From Megalonaias nervosa (lineage: Eukaryota; Mollusca; Bivalvia; Unionida; Unionidae): a DNA stretch of 64,000 bases. Positions 1 to 14,401 of this stretch are shown here, one piece after another. The notes beneath the pieces are model-generated. The model saw only the letters and a list, made by a program, of their open reading frames with translations. It was not told the origin of the DNA and did not search any database. The position numbers and the translations under genes are program-made. The stretch is from contig JAECUM010033610.1 of assembly GCA_016617855.1 (NCBI GenBank), forward strand, positions 1 through 64,000, read 5' to 3'. Within the stretch, counting starts at the first letter, position 1. Each line of letters starts with the position of its first letter.

Positions 1-61
1 TATGTATGTATGTATGTATGTATGTATGTATGTATGTATGTATGCATGTATGTATGTATGT
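1..61. repeat. (TATG)n microsatellite
   Basis: A nearly perfect tetranucleotide run of TATG with one TGCA interruption fills the left edge of the window, so its true length is unknown. Confidence 0.97.
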
Positions 62-2365
62 GAGGACATTCCCATTAATAGTCACATAATTGAAATTAAC
101 TTCATGTTTAAATTAAAATGTTAGGCATTTGAATGCACACAGCTAATGAGCTCGTAATGAGAGCCAATTACAAATATTGAGAATCGATAGCTACAGATGA
201 ATTAATATCCTTCCTCGAATAATCTGCCAGAGTTGAATAAGCCCAAAGTAGTCTTATTTGAAATATTAACATCGATTATTGCTATTGCCCAGTATGCAAA
301 TACGCACACACGCAAATATATATGCAGACACCCGGAAATAGACTTGTATATGTACGTTCATTGATTTCTATGTTATTTGCTGCAGCAAAACATAACAACA
401 CAAACGAGCACTATGCATAGTTTAGTCCTGCACGCACTTGGACATAATTGACAACAACACTTAAACTCTGTATGCGGAAAGTCTAATTAGTAAGCAAAAA
501 ATTAAGTCAGTGGACAATTTCATACATTTAAGTCCGCTGTATTGTGAAGAACAGGGCTGGTCCACACACGATCCAGAGTTCTTAAGAAAAGAAAGATCCT
601 AAATTGTGAAGGAAGTAACAAGAATGCCTCACTATACATAGTAAAAAGTAACAATATGTTTCAAAGAGAAGCGTGTCAGCTAAATGAATGTGCGTGCCGT
701 GTAGTCTAATCCGATTCAAATGGGAAGAAGGTACTACAAATGTCAGCATATACATAAAATTACCATATACGTTTGCTGTTGCTTGGGGTCATATATTATT
801 TAGACAGAAATAAATTGCTTTAATGTCTTAGAAAGAGCAGTAAATCACGCTTAAAGCCATGTAAATGTTATGATGCTATTTTAGTTTATTTTAAGAATAT
901 TTCTCATAAGTACCCCATTTACATCCAGTAATACTCAAGCAGCTACAGCAATACAATGAAGCTGGTTATAGGTTCAAGTCAACAACTGTGTATAATGTAT
1001 CCGTGAGTAAGATTCTGCTGACGAAAAATATAAAATCAAAATTATTTTTGGTAATTATAATTATTTCATTCAATAAATGTGGTTTCAATCGTTTGGATAA
1101 TTTTTCATTCTATAAAATGTACCATTACCTCATTACACAAATTGAAAAAAATATGTATTAATTTTTCAAAACACTATGTGTGGAGGAGGAGGGGGGATAC
1201 AGAAAATTGATTGAGAAGTTAAAATATACTGATCAGAAATAATTACAATAGTGCCCCATTTCTTTAATATATTGTATTCCAAACTGGCAATTTCCAAGTA
1301 TAAGAGAAGAAATTATGAGTGCTGCAAATGATCCCAATTTCGAATCGAGGCTTTTTGCTCACATAATGTGCATCACAGTATTCGCGGCATAATGAATAGC
1401 AGATAAGTTGATATCATAGTGAACTGAAAGGGAGGTGATTTGAAAAGTTCAGTCACGGTTTCGTATAAGAACGCTTTAACCGATAGCATGTCTATACTTA
1501 TAACTTTAGTGCATAGCTATTCAAGCATGCATGCTGACATACTAAATTTTTTCCTATCGACTCTGCAATGCATATATGCATTCAATCATATTGAATGTTT
1601 ACTGACAAAAGTTCACTAGAAGAGATGTATGAATCTATGACATCAGTGTGTTATAATCTTGTTCAAAGTGTCCATGTCGATCAGCATTATACAAGACGGT
1701 GTTCCTTGTGTCAAAGGAACTGGATGTGGATGAATTCTAAGTGTTCCTATTTTTATACGTGTATAAACCGAGCGGCAGATGTAGACATGAAATATCTATT
1801 TCTCATCATATACATGTCATTTTCAACTTACTGTATGAATTAAATTTTAAAAAGTTTGTTCCTTGATGAATCTGCAGCCTCAAAGTTACGGTTGTGAAAG
1901 AATTTTGCAATGAGACAGGTCTGACAATTAATCGTGATAAAGCTATAATTTTAATTTTTAGATACGAATGTTGTCTAAGAACTAAGAGCGGTGGTGATAT
2001 CTAAGTCTTACAATTGAAGCTAAATCATCATATAATGATATGAAGCCACTTCTCAGTTCAGAATCGATCTGCCCTAAGGCAAAGTAAAGGTTGACATCGC
2101 AATCAAGAATAGCATTAAAAAGAAGAAAAATAACAAGGCGAAATTAGACATCTCTCAGGTTCAGACTCTTTTCAATATTAAGCACTATTGTTTTTACTAT
2201 TGTATGTGACATGATTTAGTCGATATAATACTCAAATCCTCTTGACAATGTCTAAAGCAAATTTACAACGAATTATTTGCAATTACCGTAAAGTACGTTT
2301 TCTCCATTATCAGGAAGTGAACGTAACCCATATCATCTTTGCGTTAGATACTTTACAAAATTATG

Positions 2366-2366
<1 letters not shown>
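62..2366. other. Intergenic, nothing recognised
   Basis: AT-rich sequence without a convincing gene, repeat or RNA. The one longer frame (1595-1843, plus) has no recognisable motif and looks like chance. Confidence 0.6.

Positions 2367-2446
<80 letters not shown>
2367..2446. repeat. (TA)n microsatellite
   Basis: About 40 uninterrupted TA units. The overlapping plus-strand frame that reads as alternating Ile-Tyr is only this repeat. Confidence 0.98.
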
Positions 2447-2450
<4 letters not shown>

Positions 2451-3795
2451 GCAGTGTTTGTTATTTGTTCTCATCAGTATGTGGTATGATAAATTATGTA
2501 TTATAGCTGACCTGAATCATTGATTTTGATTTTATAAAAAGCATGTTTATCGGAATCTAGGCCTAGACGTTGGAAATGTCCCTTGAAATACCTGGTCAAC
2601 CCGATGTATACCTCAGTCTAGATTATAATTTTAGTAAGTGATTGTTCTAGAATGGAAAATTCAATTACGACATTGTATTTCAAGAAAATACTAATTGTGA
2701 CCTAGGCCATGTAGAGTGATTTACTATCATTTTATTAACTAGAAATGACTCATTCGTGATATGAGGTTTTGATGCAGAGTCAGCCTTATTGTTATGTTCA
2801 GTATTTTATTGCGGCAATACTTATTTATTCAAATTATTATTCTCTGGAATTACAAAGTACTCAAAACTATTCTTGGACAGAGACAATTAATTTAGAATTA
2901 TATTGAATTCAACAATGACATATTGGAATATATTATTGTGTTTCATTAAAATACTGTTGGCAGATCAGGCCAGTGTTATATTAGTCCTTTTGAGACTTCA
3001 GGCAGATTAACACCTTCAGTGTAGGATTTTATTTTGGAATACAGGTGGAATTTAATTAGTACTGTATTGATTAGGACTGCTGAAAACACATTCTAATTTG
3101 GGATTCGCAATACTCTAAGTTCTTTTGAAATTTCATTTTCTGTTCTGGGAGAAAAAATAATGTTTCAATGTTATAAACCTTCTTTGTTTCGATCTTATTA
3201 TCACATATGTTTTGACCATAGAGTCGTAATAACGGATTAAACGGTGGATGAAGTTGAACAGTATAAACAATAACATATATTCTAATAGTGTTAATTGGGT
3301 CTTAAAAGTCCAAGATTTATCATGCGTATTTCACACTGGACCTGGTGCTATCACAAGACATTGGAAAATAACGGCTTAATGGCATCTAATTATAAGAAAT
3401 AGCTTCATTACAGATATGTTAAATCACATCATTGTTGAGTATTTTCCTAATATTGCCTCACATTATGGCACTGACAAGAGAGTGGATACCTTAGTTGTTC
3501 CACCAAGATTTTAATAATTTAATGTTGAAGACAGCAATATTCTAGTAAATGAACTAACCTGCATCCAGTGTGGTCCACTACGAATAGAACGTGAATATAG
3601 TATGGTCATTGCCTTCAGCTATGCACATAATTAAAATCAAACTTATCCCCACCCATTCATCAGTTTGATCCTACAAAAGAAAAATGTACTCTTTTTTGCG
3701 GGTTAAAATGGCCATTATTTTCCAACCTTTATCATCCTTTCGTTACCGTGCCTTTAAAACGTTGAACAATAGGATATATTATATTCCCATACCAA

Positions 3796-3841
<46 letters not shown>

Positions 3842-6800
3842 TTGTTTTTTTTTTTCTTCCTGTATCAGTATATTTGTTATGTACAGTACATCGGTTATCA
3901 GGACACATCTATGTGCCTCACAATTCGTATGCGAATATAATATATCATCTGTTTTTATAAAACTCTTCGTGTCAAATTTGTCATCGATGATATAGTCTTC
4001 TTTCCTAAGTGGAAGGCTAAACAAAATATAATCAGTCCTGGATGGTAGGGCCAATCCCTACTCAAATTTTCACAACAGCCTCTTGATATGCGCTGGAATT
4101 GTTTCAACACAATGTACTGACGGTGTGCAGTCTATACAAACATCTTGAATTTTACATGCGGTCGTTATGAACAGAAAATAATTATATAAATGTAAATATT
4201 TGAATAAAGGTGCACTCCGATACCAGTTTGTGTCTTCAAGAAATAACTGCTTCTTTTTCATGTTTTTTTAATTGTCATTGAAATAACACAGAAAGACCTG
4301 CTATAAAATATGTACACATGCAAACATGAGCAGAATTTAATAGATTCTTTGCAAGCCTTATACCCTCAAGCGGATGGTATTGTTTATGGAAGATAATTTG
4401 GATTTCAGTAAACATATGTCTTTTGCAAAATACACTAATTAGGCTGGGCAACTACATACAAGTGTTGGACCTACAATATGATTTTATCAGCTGTCTGGTC
4501 GTTCGGAGTTTGAGAGTCATTTTATGGTACATTCCAATTTGTTTGAGCATGATGCTAAATCAAGTCGAAACAATGATACAATCTGTAAGCCGTTCAATCA
4601 CTGTTATTCAAAGTGATTGACCGCTGACTTATTGAATGTTTATGGTATATGATGTTTAAAACGAGCAAGTTCAAGGCCCAAAGAATGTCAATTTCATGGT
4701 TTGCATTCAAGTCTGAACTTTTCAGTCTCAACTTCATCACCGATGTATCCCTGTTGTTATTCAACAATAAGTCATTCCTACTTCATTCGAATAAGTGTTT
4801 CATTGTCCTCAAGATTCTATCAAATTGGCCACAAATACAACCAATAAACTCCTTTCCATTTTAGGAGTAGGATCTGTCACGGACAACAAGACAACGTTCA
4901 TCTTCTTGAATCACTGATACACCTGAAATAGCCTTTAAATCACTGCAGTAAGTATATGTATCAACACACTATGACAAAAGTAGTAGCCAAACGAAACTGT
5001 AACCTCGCCGGTATACTGAACGTACGGGTAATCTCTAAGCGAAAGAGTGAATTTCATCCTTATTTTTGTGTTCTGCAAACTACAGTTCATGTGATGTTAT
5101 AGCATGAAATAAAATTCATATAAATGGAGATATGAATATGATTGCATCTACCATGCACATTTTCATCTCGTATTGCATACGTCACAAATTGTTATAACCA
5201 TTCATCAGACTGACTCATTCGTCCTAAATTTCTTGCAGGACAATTAATAAATTATTTGAATATTTTGCTAATATATCGTTACAAGTGGGCCCTAGAAGGT
5301 GTAGCCTCGATCGCCACATCGCAAAAGTTTGAAAAGTGGGGTTTGTTATTTCCTGTTAAAATATCTTGATATCAGTTTTCAAAACAAATATTATGTCAAT
5401 TAAATACTATAGTCTTGCCTTTTTGTGTCTCCGTACCTTTTGTAAATACAGCAGCCACCTTTCGTCGAGAAAAAAAAATATGGTAGCGAAGGCTTTCTCA
5501 GTATCGTTATGGTATCGGTCCTGACATTAGGGAACTGCAGTTAATGCTTCACTCGGTTCCTCTTATAACATGTAGTGAAGGGGAAGTGGGGTTGGAGCTG
5601 GTAGTAGCCTTTGAGGATTAAATTCAATCCGTCCCAGTTATTTATGCTGCTACAGATATGTTATAGATCGAGTCCGCTTTTCTTTGAGATATAATAATGT
5701 TCTTGTGTGAGCTATTAGGTCAATTTGTTCGCCCTCTCACTTTCAAAATTGCTTTATGGTTAGCAATACAAGATTACAAGTTTAAGTTTTCACAACTGAC
5801 AAGACTATAAAATACGTTGTTGTCAGTGTCGATAAACAATCTATACATTCGATGCATATTATGTAAGTGTGCTAACATCTCTCTGTCTCTGCCTTTGTCT
5901 CTGACTGAAAATGCAACAAATCCACGTGAATAATGATACAAAGAAAGCTATAAGTAATAGGTTATTTGACGAAAAAAGCCTGGGCCGTGTTGCGAGGTGT
6001 CGACATATAAACAAGCTAAAAACTTAATAATATTATATAGGATCTTCCTATTGCATTTAAATACTTTGGTGCTTTTCTCTGTTCAAATACAGGTAAATAA
6101 CTTATCACCAGGGAATGAATAGAATCAGAAAATTAAGGACAGCTTTTGTCAATGACAAAATATCTAATATTCATTCACGTACCACCCGCTGTCAGTCAAG
6201 CCTTGTATATTCATCATTTTGTTTAACCTATGCCCACCATTTATTTATTTATTACGTAGCAACATCTAAAATGCTAGGCTTAGTTTGAATGTAAAGCGAC
6301 CTCGTTTAGTGATATTCTCTTAAAGTTTGACCGTAGAATACTCAACTTATTTCGTGTCTTAAAATGTCTTTATTGTAGCTACGAAAGAATAAGACTGCTT
6401 ATTTAAATGAATTTTTGGCAGAGATATGCACCCACCCATAACTTAAGTGGTCATTAAGATATCTAGTTTTTAATGCATTACCTTGTTGCGTCGGCATAAA
6501 CAGTTACTTGATTTGACAAATGCTTACTTAATTCTCGTGTTAAGACGACTTATTTGGAATTATGCCAATATTTCAGAAGGAACACGTCGTCGTTTTTAAG
6601 TCAATAAGTGGAAAGTAGTTGGCAGAAATATACCACCATAGCATAATATTGGATTCAACCTGCTTTCAGTAGGTAAGGCTGGAATGTTTACACCTGTAAA
6701 CGGCTTTGATTAGTTTACTACCTGTAAAATTTTACAAGTGCAAACAAACACGGAAGTGGCTGTCAGTGCCAATGAAATTATACATTCTAATTAAACTATA

Positions 6801-8656
6801 TATTTCCATATATCTGTTTAAAGGGACAGTGTATCAAGATGTTTCTGTTCAAGATCGTTTAATACAAATTTACTATTTCCACAGCGAATGCGGTATCTCA
6901 AGCACAAAGACAAAGATTGCAAAAACCGTTTTTATAGCACGCTACGCAACAATACACATATAGTTATTTTACTGATAGTACCGACAAAAGATTATCTTTG
7001 AAGGAGACGTTTGTTAACATAACCTTTGATTACCAATATACATTAAAAGCAACGCTTAAAGTTTTTAAGGCACCGTACAATATTGTATTACTTGAACATT
7101 GTATAATATTCACACCATGGACATGTCCACACAGTACATTCATTTGCATTATCCATTTGTCTCATCGTACACATTTATGCTTTACCTAACTGTACATACT
7201 GAATCCTGTCAAAACAAACAGTAAAAGACCTGCATTTGAGCGAAGTATGGTATCCACTTCATAATATCTGCCAGCTGTCGCGTGATCCTGATGGGTAAAT
7301 AACAGAAAGTTTGAGTTATACATTATGTCGATAGAACAGCTTCGTTTCATTTATTGTAAACCAGTATACATATTTATATGTGTTGGTAAATGCTGAAGCC
7401 GTAGCCGTGTTCCAGAGGAGAAGATTTTGTTCTTATTTTGTAAACCGCGTGATTAACATTGCAAATATGACCTCATATTTCTTAGATTTTACTCAATGGA
7501 TATTTTCTTTGTTTTGTATGCCTTTTGTGTAGTTTGTTCAACATCCGTACCTCTTACCTTTTTATATTGTTGCATGTGTATGTTGGTTATAGGGCGTCAT
7601 ATTCATATGAATTTCGACAAGGGTTTGATGTGATATAGTTGATATATTGCTAATAGTTAATACAACATAGCCAGGGTAATACCGATGTGCCATTAATCCA
7701 CATGCATATGTACATAGATTGTTTCTAAGTATGAACGTTAAACAAAACAAAATATATTTTCACACGTCTGAAATCTTTGAATCTGATTGTGCCTTAAAAT
7801 GGAACTCAGTTTGAAATTTTAAGTTGACTTCGGTTTCTAGATAAAGAACAATATTTAATTCAATGTATTATTAAACAAATATTTAAAAAAAAACTAAGCA
7901 CAGTGGGTTATGTATTTACCGTATAAATTTGTCTACGCATACATTTTAGTAGTATAATCGTATTTCACTCGGTTAAATGTCACAGTTGTTATATGAACAC
8001 GTATGATTAAAATATATTTTTGTCCAATATTTGTAAATACAAATGCAGAGGATGCAAACCGGTAACAGATTTGAACGTCGATGCAGCAACGTTATACAAA
8101 TTTTGAGATTTGTATCGAAAGTTTTATAACGATTTATGACCCATTTTAACAATGTATTGTGAAATGGATTATTTCTAAACTGAGGCCATCCATAATTTCT
8201 CAACATTGCGTAAAAGGAAGAAAAATATATACTTATGACGTGAATAACATAATAGATTGTTGTCAATTCAAGGCTATGTTGAAAACTCATGCAAAGCTGG
8301 TGACATCCAACTTTTGTCCTGTTCACTAGGTGCAGTTCGTGTATATTCAAAAACATTTTTACCTGTGACTCTAAACCGTGTACCGAATTACCCGATACTA
8401 ATATTACATACACCTCCTTACGACCATACCCAAAGTGCCAAGTGTATTTATATTTTCTGTCTTAAAAATATGGTGGGGTTTTCATCTGTAATAGCATTAT
8501 TACGTTTGATTCAACAGGGGCGTTGCGGGTGTTTGAAAAAGTTAGAAGAAACGAGTCAAACATAACATGTGTCTGTTTTTTTTCAGCCATTTCAGAGAGT
8601 TTGCATAGTTGTAGCCAGTGATGTGGTTTGTCTGTAGCTCCAACAAAGAGATTGAA

Positions 8657-8658
<2 letters not shown>
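2447..8658. other. Intergenic, nothing recognised apart from one (ATT)n
   Basis: About 6.2 kb of AT-rich sequence. All open frames are under 150 codons, lack domain motifs and have no consistent codon bias. Apart from the ATT run listed separately I see no gene or element. Confidence 0.55.
3797..3841. repeat. (ATT)n microsatellite with poly-T
   Basis: About 15 ATT units followed by a T-rich stretch. It produces poly-Leu and poly-Asn frames on the two strands, neither of which is a gene. Confidence 0.95.

Positions 8659-8702
<44 letters not shown>
8659..8702. repeat. (TG)n microsatellite
   Basis: An uninterrupted TG run of about 21 units. Confidence 0.97.
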
Positions 8703-8705
<3 letters not shown>

Positions 8706-10898
8706 ATCTTTCTGTGTGTTATCAGCGTCGGAGAGAACTTATGTTCTTCATAGTGAATTACCTTTATTATAGATTTGTTGTCGTTGTTGTATTTCCGTTA
8801 GGCCGAGTAGACAATAACAAAGGTTTCTTCGTTTTAAAAGACGTTCCTAGCGCGTGGACACGACGACTAAGATGACCTAACTAAGACATCCAGACTGAAA
8901 TAAGAAAAGTATAGTTAGCAAAACAGGTATATTTCTCTGTCGCATGCTTGAAGAATAGCTGATGCTCTTAATATGGAAAGCTTGTGGCTGTTGTTGTGAA
9001 ATACAAAGTAAAATCTACTTGACTGTATATAATGGCAAAAACGCATGCTAACGGCATTTTGGAGAATGTAGTTAGGACATGAATTCAGTAGAAATGAATA
9101 TAAACCGTGTGATAATTTTTCTTTCTTTACCTGTGCTATTATAAACTACAAAATATATTGATGACGAAATAATTTCTGTTCTGATTAATTTTGTTCCTAT
9201 TATTTTCACCTTTCCGCAGTTTTGTTGTTTAGCTATGATACTTATTCAGCTAACGCAGATTAACGTATATCGGCCAAATAAAGGAAAGACACTATCAAGT
9301 ATTTAATATACAATGCAATTCAATTAGCATACCTCTTTATTAATGTAAACAGTACATTCTCCTCATAATCTTAACAACAACAATAAATTGTACCCTCGAA
9401 ATTGCACAATATCACACATTTGTTTTGAAAATCAATTGTATCCCATGTTCGATACTCATCTGTACGATTTTCTTCTAGTAATCAAATAATCGTCTGATCA
9501 ACCTGGATATAAATACAGAAATGGCCTATATTACATTCTCTGATGTCCTTCTATTAACTTCAGTATACGTTTCTGCACAAAACTATCTGCATCATAACAT
9601 TGTACTATATATATTAAATACAGTCGAAAGTCTCCTTCTCATTTACATGTACGTATATCTAGGCATGTCAATAAATAAGCATTGTGTACTACCAAATTGA
9701 AATCTAGAGGATTTAAGAACAAAAACAAAAAATGAAAACGAAACAATTATTATATCTGTTTAGCACGTGCATAGGCATTTAACACATGCATAGGCATTTC
9801 GTGCTATATCCACATTGGGCAACGGGTTTTGAAACATATCTTAAAAAACAAATACATTAATAAATTTCGATAAACTATGATGAAGTAGGATCTCCACTTC
9901 CCTTTGTGAATCTATTAGCATAATGTCTTTTGTATGTTGCACATATTCTGATTAGAGTATACATGTGAGCATGAATTAGTGTAGGTCGTCCTTAAACCTT
10001 ATCAAATATTAATTCTAGATTACAAAAGCTCTATCTAAGCAGCATTTAGCATTCACAGAGCATATGGAAAATGTCATGTTGCAGTGTTAGTGACAGAGAA
10101 GGAGAGAGATAGAGGAATTGAAAGTGTGAATAAAGTAAATTATGCAACACATAAATCGCATCATAATGACAATCTTACTGAAAACGTGGTACGTAGATCG
10201 AGCTTCAAGATTTAGCCGTATGCGTATGACTGACATATGTATATGATATAAAAAGAGTTGTGGGCCTAACTGATGTCAGATATATCACTTTTCTAAAAAG
10301 GCTTCATAATACGATTTGCACTGACACACCTATTACCCTCTATAGTTATCGATTCGAAAAGTAAACTATTATTGGAAACTAATGTCTACATTGACATCTA
10401 CGGACCAACTTCCATTTATTATATCACATACAAGCTAAATGATTTCCATGCGTAAACATTTTTCAAACGTTCGACTGATCCTAGAACTAGCAGACAGACA
10501 GAAGAAATTATTTTGCTTTTGAATGAAATCGTTTCAAAAGTATGAGTAAGCGAATTACATTATACGTTGGGTTTTGGAGAGAAATTAAAGGACATTTAAA
10601 AGATTCTAATTGCTTCTAGCTATATAATCAAGCCTACCTCACCGATTCGATTTTCAGACCACAAGAAAATGAAAGGAGATTTTCGCGTCCGATATTAATA
10701 TTGTGCTTCCATATTATATTATTTATCCTCCATTATAGGTATATTTAAAAGGTAAAAACTCAGTATCATCCGCCTGGTTAAAATGGATGAAACTCCAAGA
10801 GAACAATGGCAAAAAAGGTTATAATTTCTGATATAGGCTGCATTTGTAAATATACTAATAAACACAACGATACAGCTATGAATACTAATACTAATGCT
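8703..10898. other. Intergenic, nothing recognised
   Basis: AT-rich sequence. Only a short direct repeat (two copies of a CATAGGCATTT-type motif near 9762-9800) stands out. Confidence 0.55.
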
Positions 10899-10977
10899 AA
10901 TAAATAAATAAATAAATAAATAAATTAATAAATACATAAGTAAGTAAATAAATAAATAAATAAACAAATAAATAAGG
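10899..10977. repeat. Imperfect (AAAT)n microsatellite
   Basis: A run of AAAT/TAAA units with scattered substitutions such as AAGT and AAAC. Confidence 0.95.
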
Positions 10978-11027
10978 AATTAGATTAATATTACCAAGTT
11001 TTATTCTTGTATACCGTCACGGGATCG

Positions 11028-11290
11028 GGAGTCGAGGTAGCTCAGTCGATAGAAAGAAGGATATGTAACCCAATGTTTGCGAGCTTTGATATCCACAAAA
11101 CAATCAGAGTAAGCGGCCTGGTTGTGTCCTTAATCAGAGGCACTTAACTTTAAAAAAATGCCACAAATTAACCTCACGCGATCCTAACGCTTAAACCAAC
11201 TCCAACCAATGAAACGAAACATATTAAGTTTAAACTGAATAGGGGACCAGGCGAATTAGAGCAACAATGAGTATGATAAACTACAAATAA
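11028..11290 (+). repeat. tRNA-derived SINE-like fragment
   Basis: The sequence GAGGTAGCTCAGTCGATAG near 11033 fits a tRNA A box (RNA polymerase III internal promoter). A degraded B-box-like stretch follows near 11080. Downstream, GTGTCCTTAATCAGAGGCAC (about 11126) resembles a motif found in the bodies of several invertebrate SINEs. No clear tail or target duplication was found. The family name is not claimed. Confidence 0.45.
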
Positions 11291-12865
11291 ACACGACATA
11301 ACGCAACATAATATTTTATACGTACGTAAATAAATCAAACAAATATCCATATTCCACGATACGTCTACCGTGTATATTTTATGTGGCTTATCTTGCGTGT
11401 ATTGTATCTTTATACTAGATGTGAAATAATTTTTTTCTTGAAGCTATATAAGTTATATCTTCTATATACAACATTTATTATCTGATAAACAATTTGTGCA
11501 AATATCTGGATCAAATTCAAATTTTCATTTAAGTGTACACCCATAATTCACCCTCAAACTTTCTGCATATTTCTCTAATATGAATGTAGAAACATTCAGA
11601 AAATGTATTATTTGATTGAAAAAAAGTAAACATGATTTGTTGAGTTTGTTTGAAAATATATCTTAAATCTAAGACAAAGTCTTACCTTCAAAAGTTTTAT
11701 TCCCATTATTCCATCAGAATTAAGATGCCATTATTCCACAAGTATAAAAAGAAAGTTATGTACTCATAGACTTTAAATTACCCAATTATCCATTTGATCG
11801 CGTGAAGTGAAATGTACCAAACTAGGTTATGTGAATTTCTTAGGAGCCGCTGAAGTTAAAATCATCCAGTATCGATTATTCTCTACAAATACCTTTTTGT
11901 TGCGATGACACGTTTTATTAGTATAATAAGTTAATCCTTTCAAATATGTTTTACCTGATTGAAGTTCACTTGCAATAATATTAAGTCAACTTCATAATAA
12001 AGAGGCATTTTGTTAAATTTTGGCTCGTTAAATTCCTGTTTGATGCACAGTTAGATTGGTGCCACGTTTACATATGAAGGGGCAGGATCTGTGTAATCTT
12101 GTTTCAACCGGGATTTGTATCAATAGGCGTGATCACTGGATGGTAAAACGGCCCACTTTATGCCAGTTGGTATACCGAAAGTAAAATTAGTGCAAACTGT
12201 ACATTTTATAGAACGGACATGATAAATGTAAAACAGATCGTTATTAATGAAATTACCTCCCGGACAAACATGATAGGATATGTTTTTCAACAACTAATTA
12301 ACGCGACAAAACGGATAATTTGAAGAACTAACGTACGGTTGGAACTTGATGATTTGCATATCTCTCCGTGTGTGTTCAACATTTCGAACCCATACCTTTG
12401 CATCATTCTCTTAACACCATCGGTGTATTCTTCATTCTTCTGTATTTATCTTATACGACGATTAAATCGATTGAACAACCAAAGTGACCATCGAAGTGGC
12501 ACTGTTATGGTTGCACGTTCATGATCATCTTGCCAACTGAGCATTGTGGGGCAGAAGTGGGACGGTAGTAGTAAGATGAGCTGTTTTTCGTGATCGCTTT
12601 AAAATACAAGAACGGATGTGTGTAGTTTTGCATAAGTCTCAGGTTTTATACAAATTGTAAGATAGCCAGTAAGATTGTAAATCATATCACTTTGTGTGTT
12701 GTTGACGTTCCAGAAAACAACAGGACTAAATCAAACTTGGCATAAAGTGTGCCTCTTCCCGACTATTGTTTCATTGCAATGTCGTGACCTCTTGTTCATG
12801 TTGTTCTATAGAAATATATTGAAAACGAATGATTTATTTTATGTTTTAATTCAGTTTTAATATAG
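11291..12865. other. Intergenic, nothing recognised
   Basis: AT-rich sequence without a supported feature. Confidence 0.55.
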
Positions 12866-12989
12866 AAACGAGGACGAAACAGTTTCCAACGTTGTCGAAA
12901 TTTCCTTGGATGTAATGAAAGGCGTTCTGCAGCATAACAAGGATTTGCCATTTGATATCACACCTGAATCAAACTGTTGCGGAAGTTGA
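12866..12989 (+). CDS. Possible 3'-terminal coding exon (tentative)
   Basis: An open frame of about 41 codons follows a plausible 3' splice site: a T-rich tract ending in TATAG at 12865. It ends at TGA 12987-12989. Composition is more protein-like than the surroundings, with mixed charged and hydrophobic residues, and the last residues are NCCGS. A paired cysteine near the C terminus can be a prenylation site in small GTPases, but there is no other GTPase motif to support that. No upstream exon is identified and chance is a real alternative. Confidence 0.25.
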
Positions 12990-14011
12990 GGAAAGTGTTT
13001 AATTGGCGAAATTGAATGAACGGGTGGTATTTGTCTACAGATGGATGAAAGCTTGGATGTGGAAGATATAAATGTAGGTCATCAATTTCAGATGATTATT
13101 CTGCACTGTGCATGACTCTTTTCTATGGACAAGGATTGCAGATATAACCTAAAGACAGTTCACTAAAATGTACATTTAGACAATTAGTTTGTTATATCGG
13201 ATTGTTTAACAGTAATACACGCTAAATTACAGTAGCTAAAAGCACAGTCGATAGATTACAAGTCAATGCTTTATACATAATTGGGGCCATGATTATTACC
13301 GCAGTTAACTTTGCTCGCATAGCAAAAACATATACTAGTTTGCACTCTATATGACCGTGGCTGATGTAATCCTGCAGAAATGATTTGATTCAATTACACA
13401 TTTACTCACTGCACAATCCTTCTCACGATATTTACGCGCGTTTGTTCTTTTGTGTGAAATTATACTTTGTTCTTCTTGTAGGCTAAAATTTCCGTGTGAT
13501 TACGATCTCGCTTTAGCGAGACCAGAGTTGTTTAGTGTGGCAATATGAGAACCATAATGAGTCTTGGTGAGCAATGACAAAATAGCATTACAGTCATCGT
13601 TTGGACAATTTGGCTCAGTGGGTAAGATGGAAATTCGATGTTCAACTGTAGGTGTATACATACACATTAGCCCAGAGAGCTCATGGAGAAATAAGCCTGG
13701 AACTGCTAACACGCTTGATATACATATTCATATGTTATGATATATGAAGCTGACAAACCCATGTGTTTTCAAAATCCAAATATTCTTTAAATAACACATG
13801 CAGCGCTTAGAAAAGCGATACAACTCACAAAATCAAACAAAACAAATCCCTCCATTATAACATGCTTGTGCGTGTGTGCCTTTAAATGTCTTGCAAACGC
13901 TAAAAAAATGGACAAGACGTATATAAACTTACTTTCTATGCACATTTCCTTAAACAGGAATCACGAATGAACTGTCAAAACACAAAACATACTTCCAGTT
14001 TGTTCTTTTAT
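12990..14011. other. Intergenic, with one weak tRNA-like A box
   Basis: TGGCTCAGTGGGTAAGATGG near 13611 fits a tRNA A box, but no convincing B box or SINE body follows. Nothing else is supported. Confidence 0.45.
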
Positions 14012-14401
14012 TTAATGTCTTGCCCTTCGAAACTTTTCACTGAGATTGGTTCTGCTGTTCGTCTTCTTGTCTTGTTTTGAATTTCTTTGCTGGGATAAAT
14101 TATTCTCATATGTCTTCTTAATCCCTTCATTGTAATTATTTTTCACGTTCATGGGACACTCTAAATACCAGTGCCCTTGTCCTTGACAATTATACCATGT
14201 ACCTTTACATTGGGACCCAGTTTCACCTGTCTGATTTTTCTTACTATGACACGTTGGACGTTTTGTAGTCCAATGACGTTTCTCTTGACATATATCACAG
14301 GTAGTCGAATGACCTTTCTCTTGACAGATATCACTGGTATCTTCACTTTCTAGACGATTACTCTGGAGTTTCGACAGAAGCCTTGTTGCATGTGCATCCA
14401 A
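14012..14401 (-). pseudogene. Gag-like zinc-knuckle ORF remnant
   Basis: An intact frame of about 130 codons with no ATG at its 5' end and open further upstream. It contains knuckle-like CX2C motifs: CDICQEKRH followed by a spaced Cys, and NCQGQGHWYLEC, where the first Cys of a canonical CX2CX4HX4C knuckle is replaced. A shorter partial knuckle, DICQEKGH, precedes them, so the motif looks duplicated. The C-terminal third is Lys/Asn/Arg-rich. Such knuckles bind nucleic acid in retrotransposon Gag proteins. A host CCHC protein fragment cannot be excluded, and no RT, protease or LTR lies next to it. Confidence 0.4.

Noticed and set aside
13500..13712. tRNA gene
   Set aside because: An A-box-like word exists but no cloverleaf or B box can be drawn.
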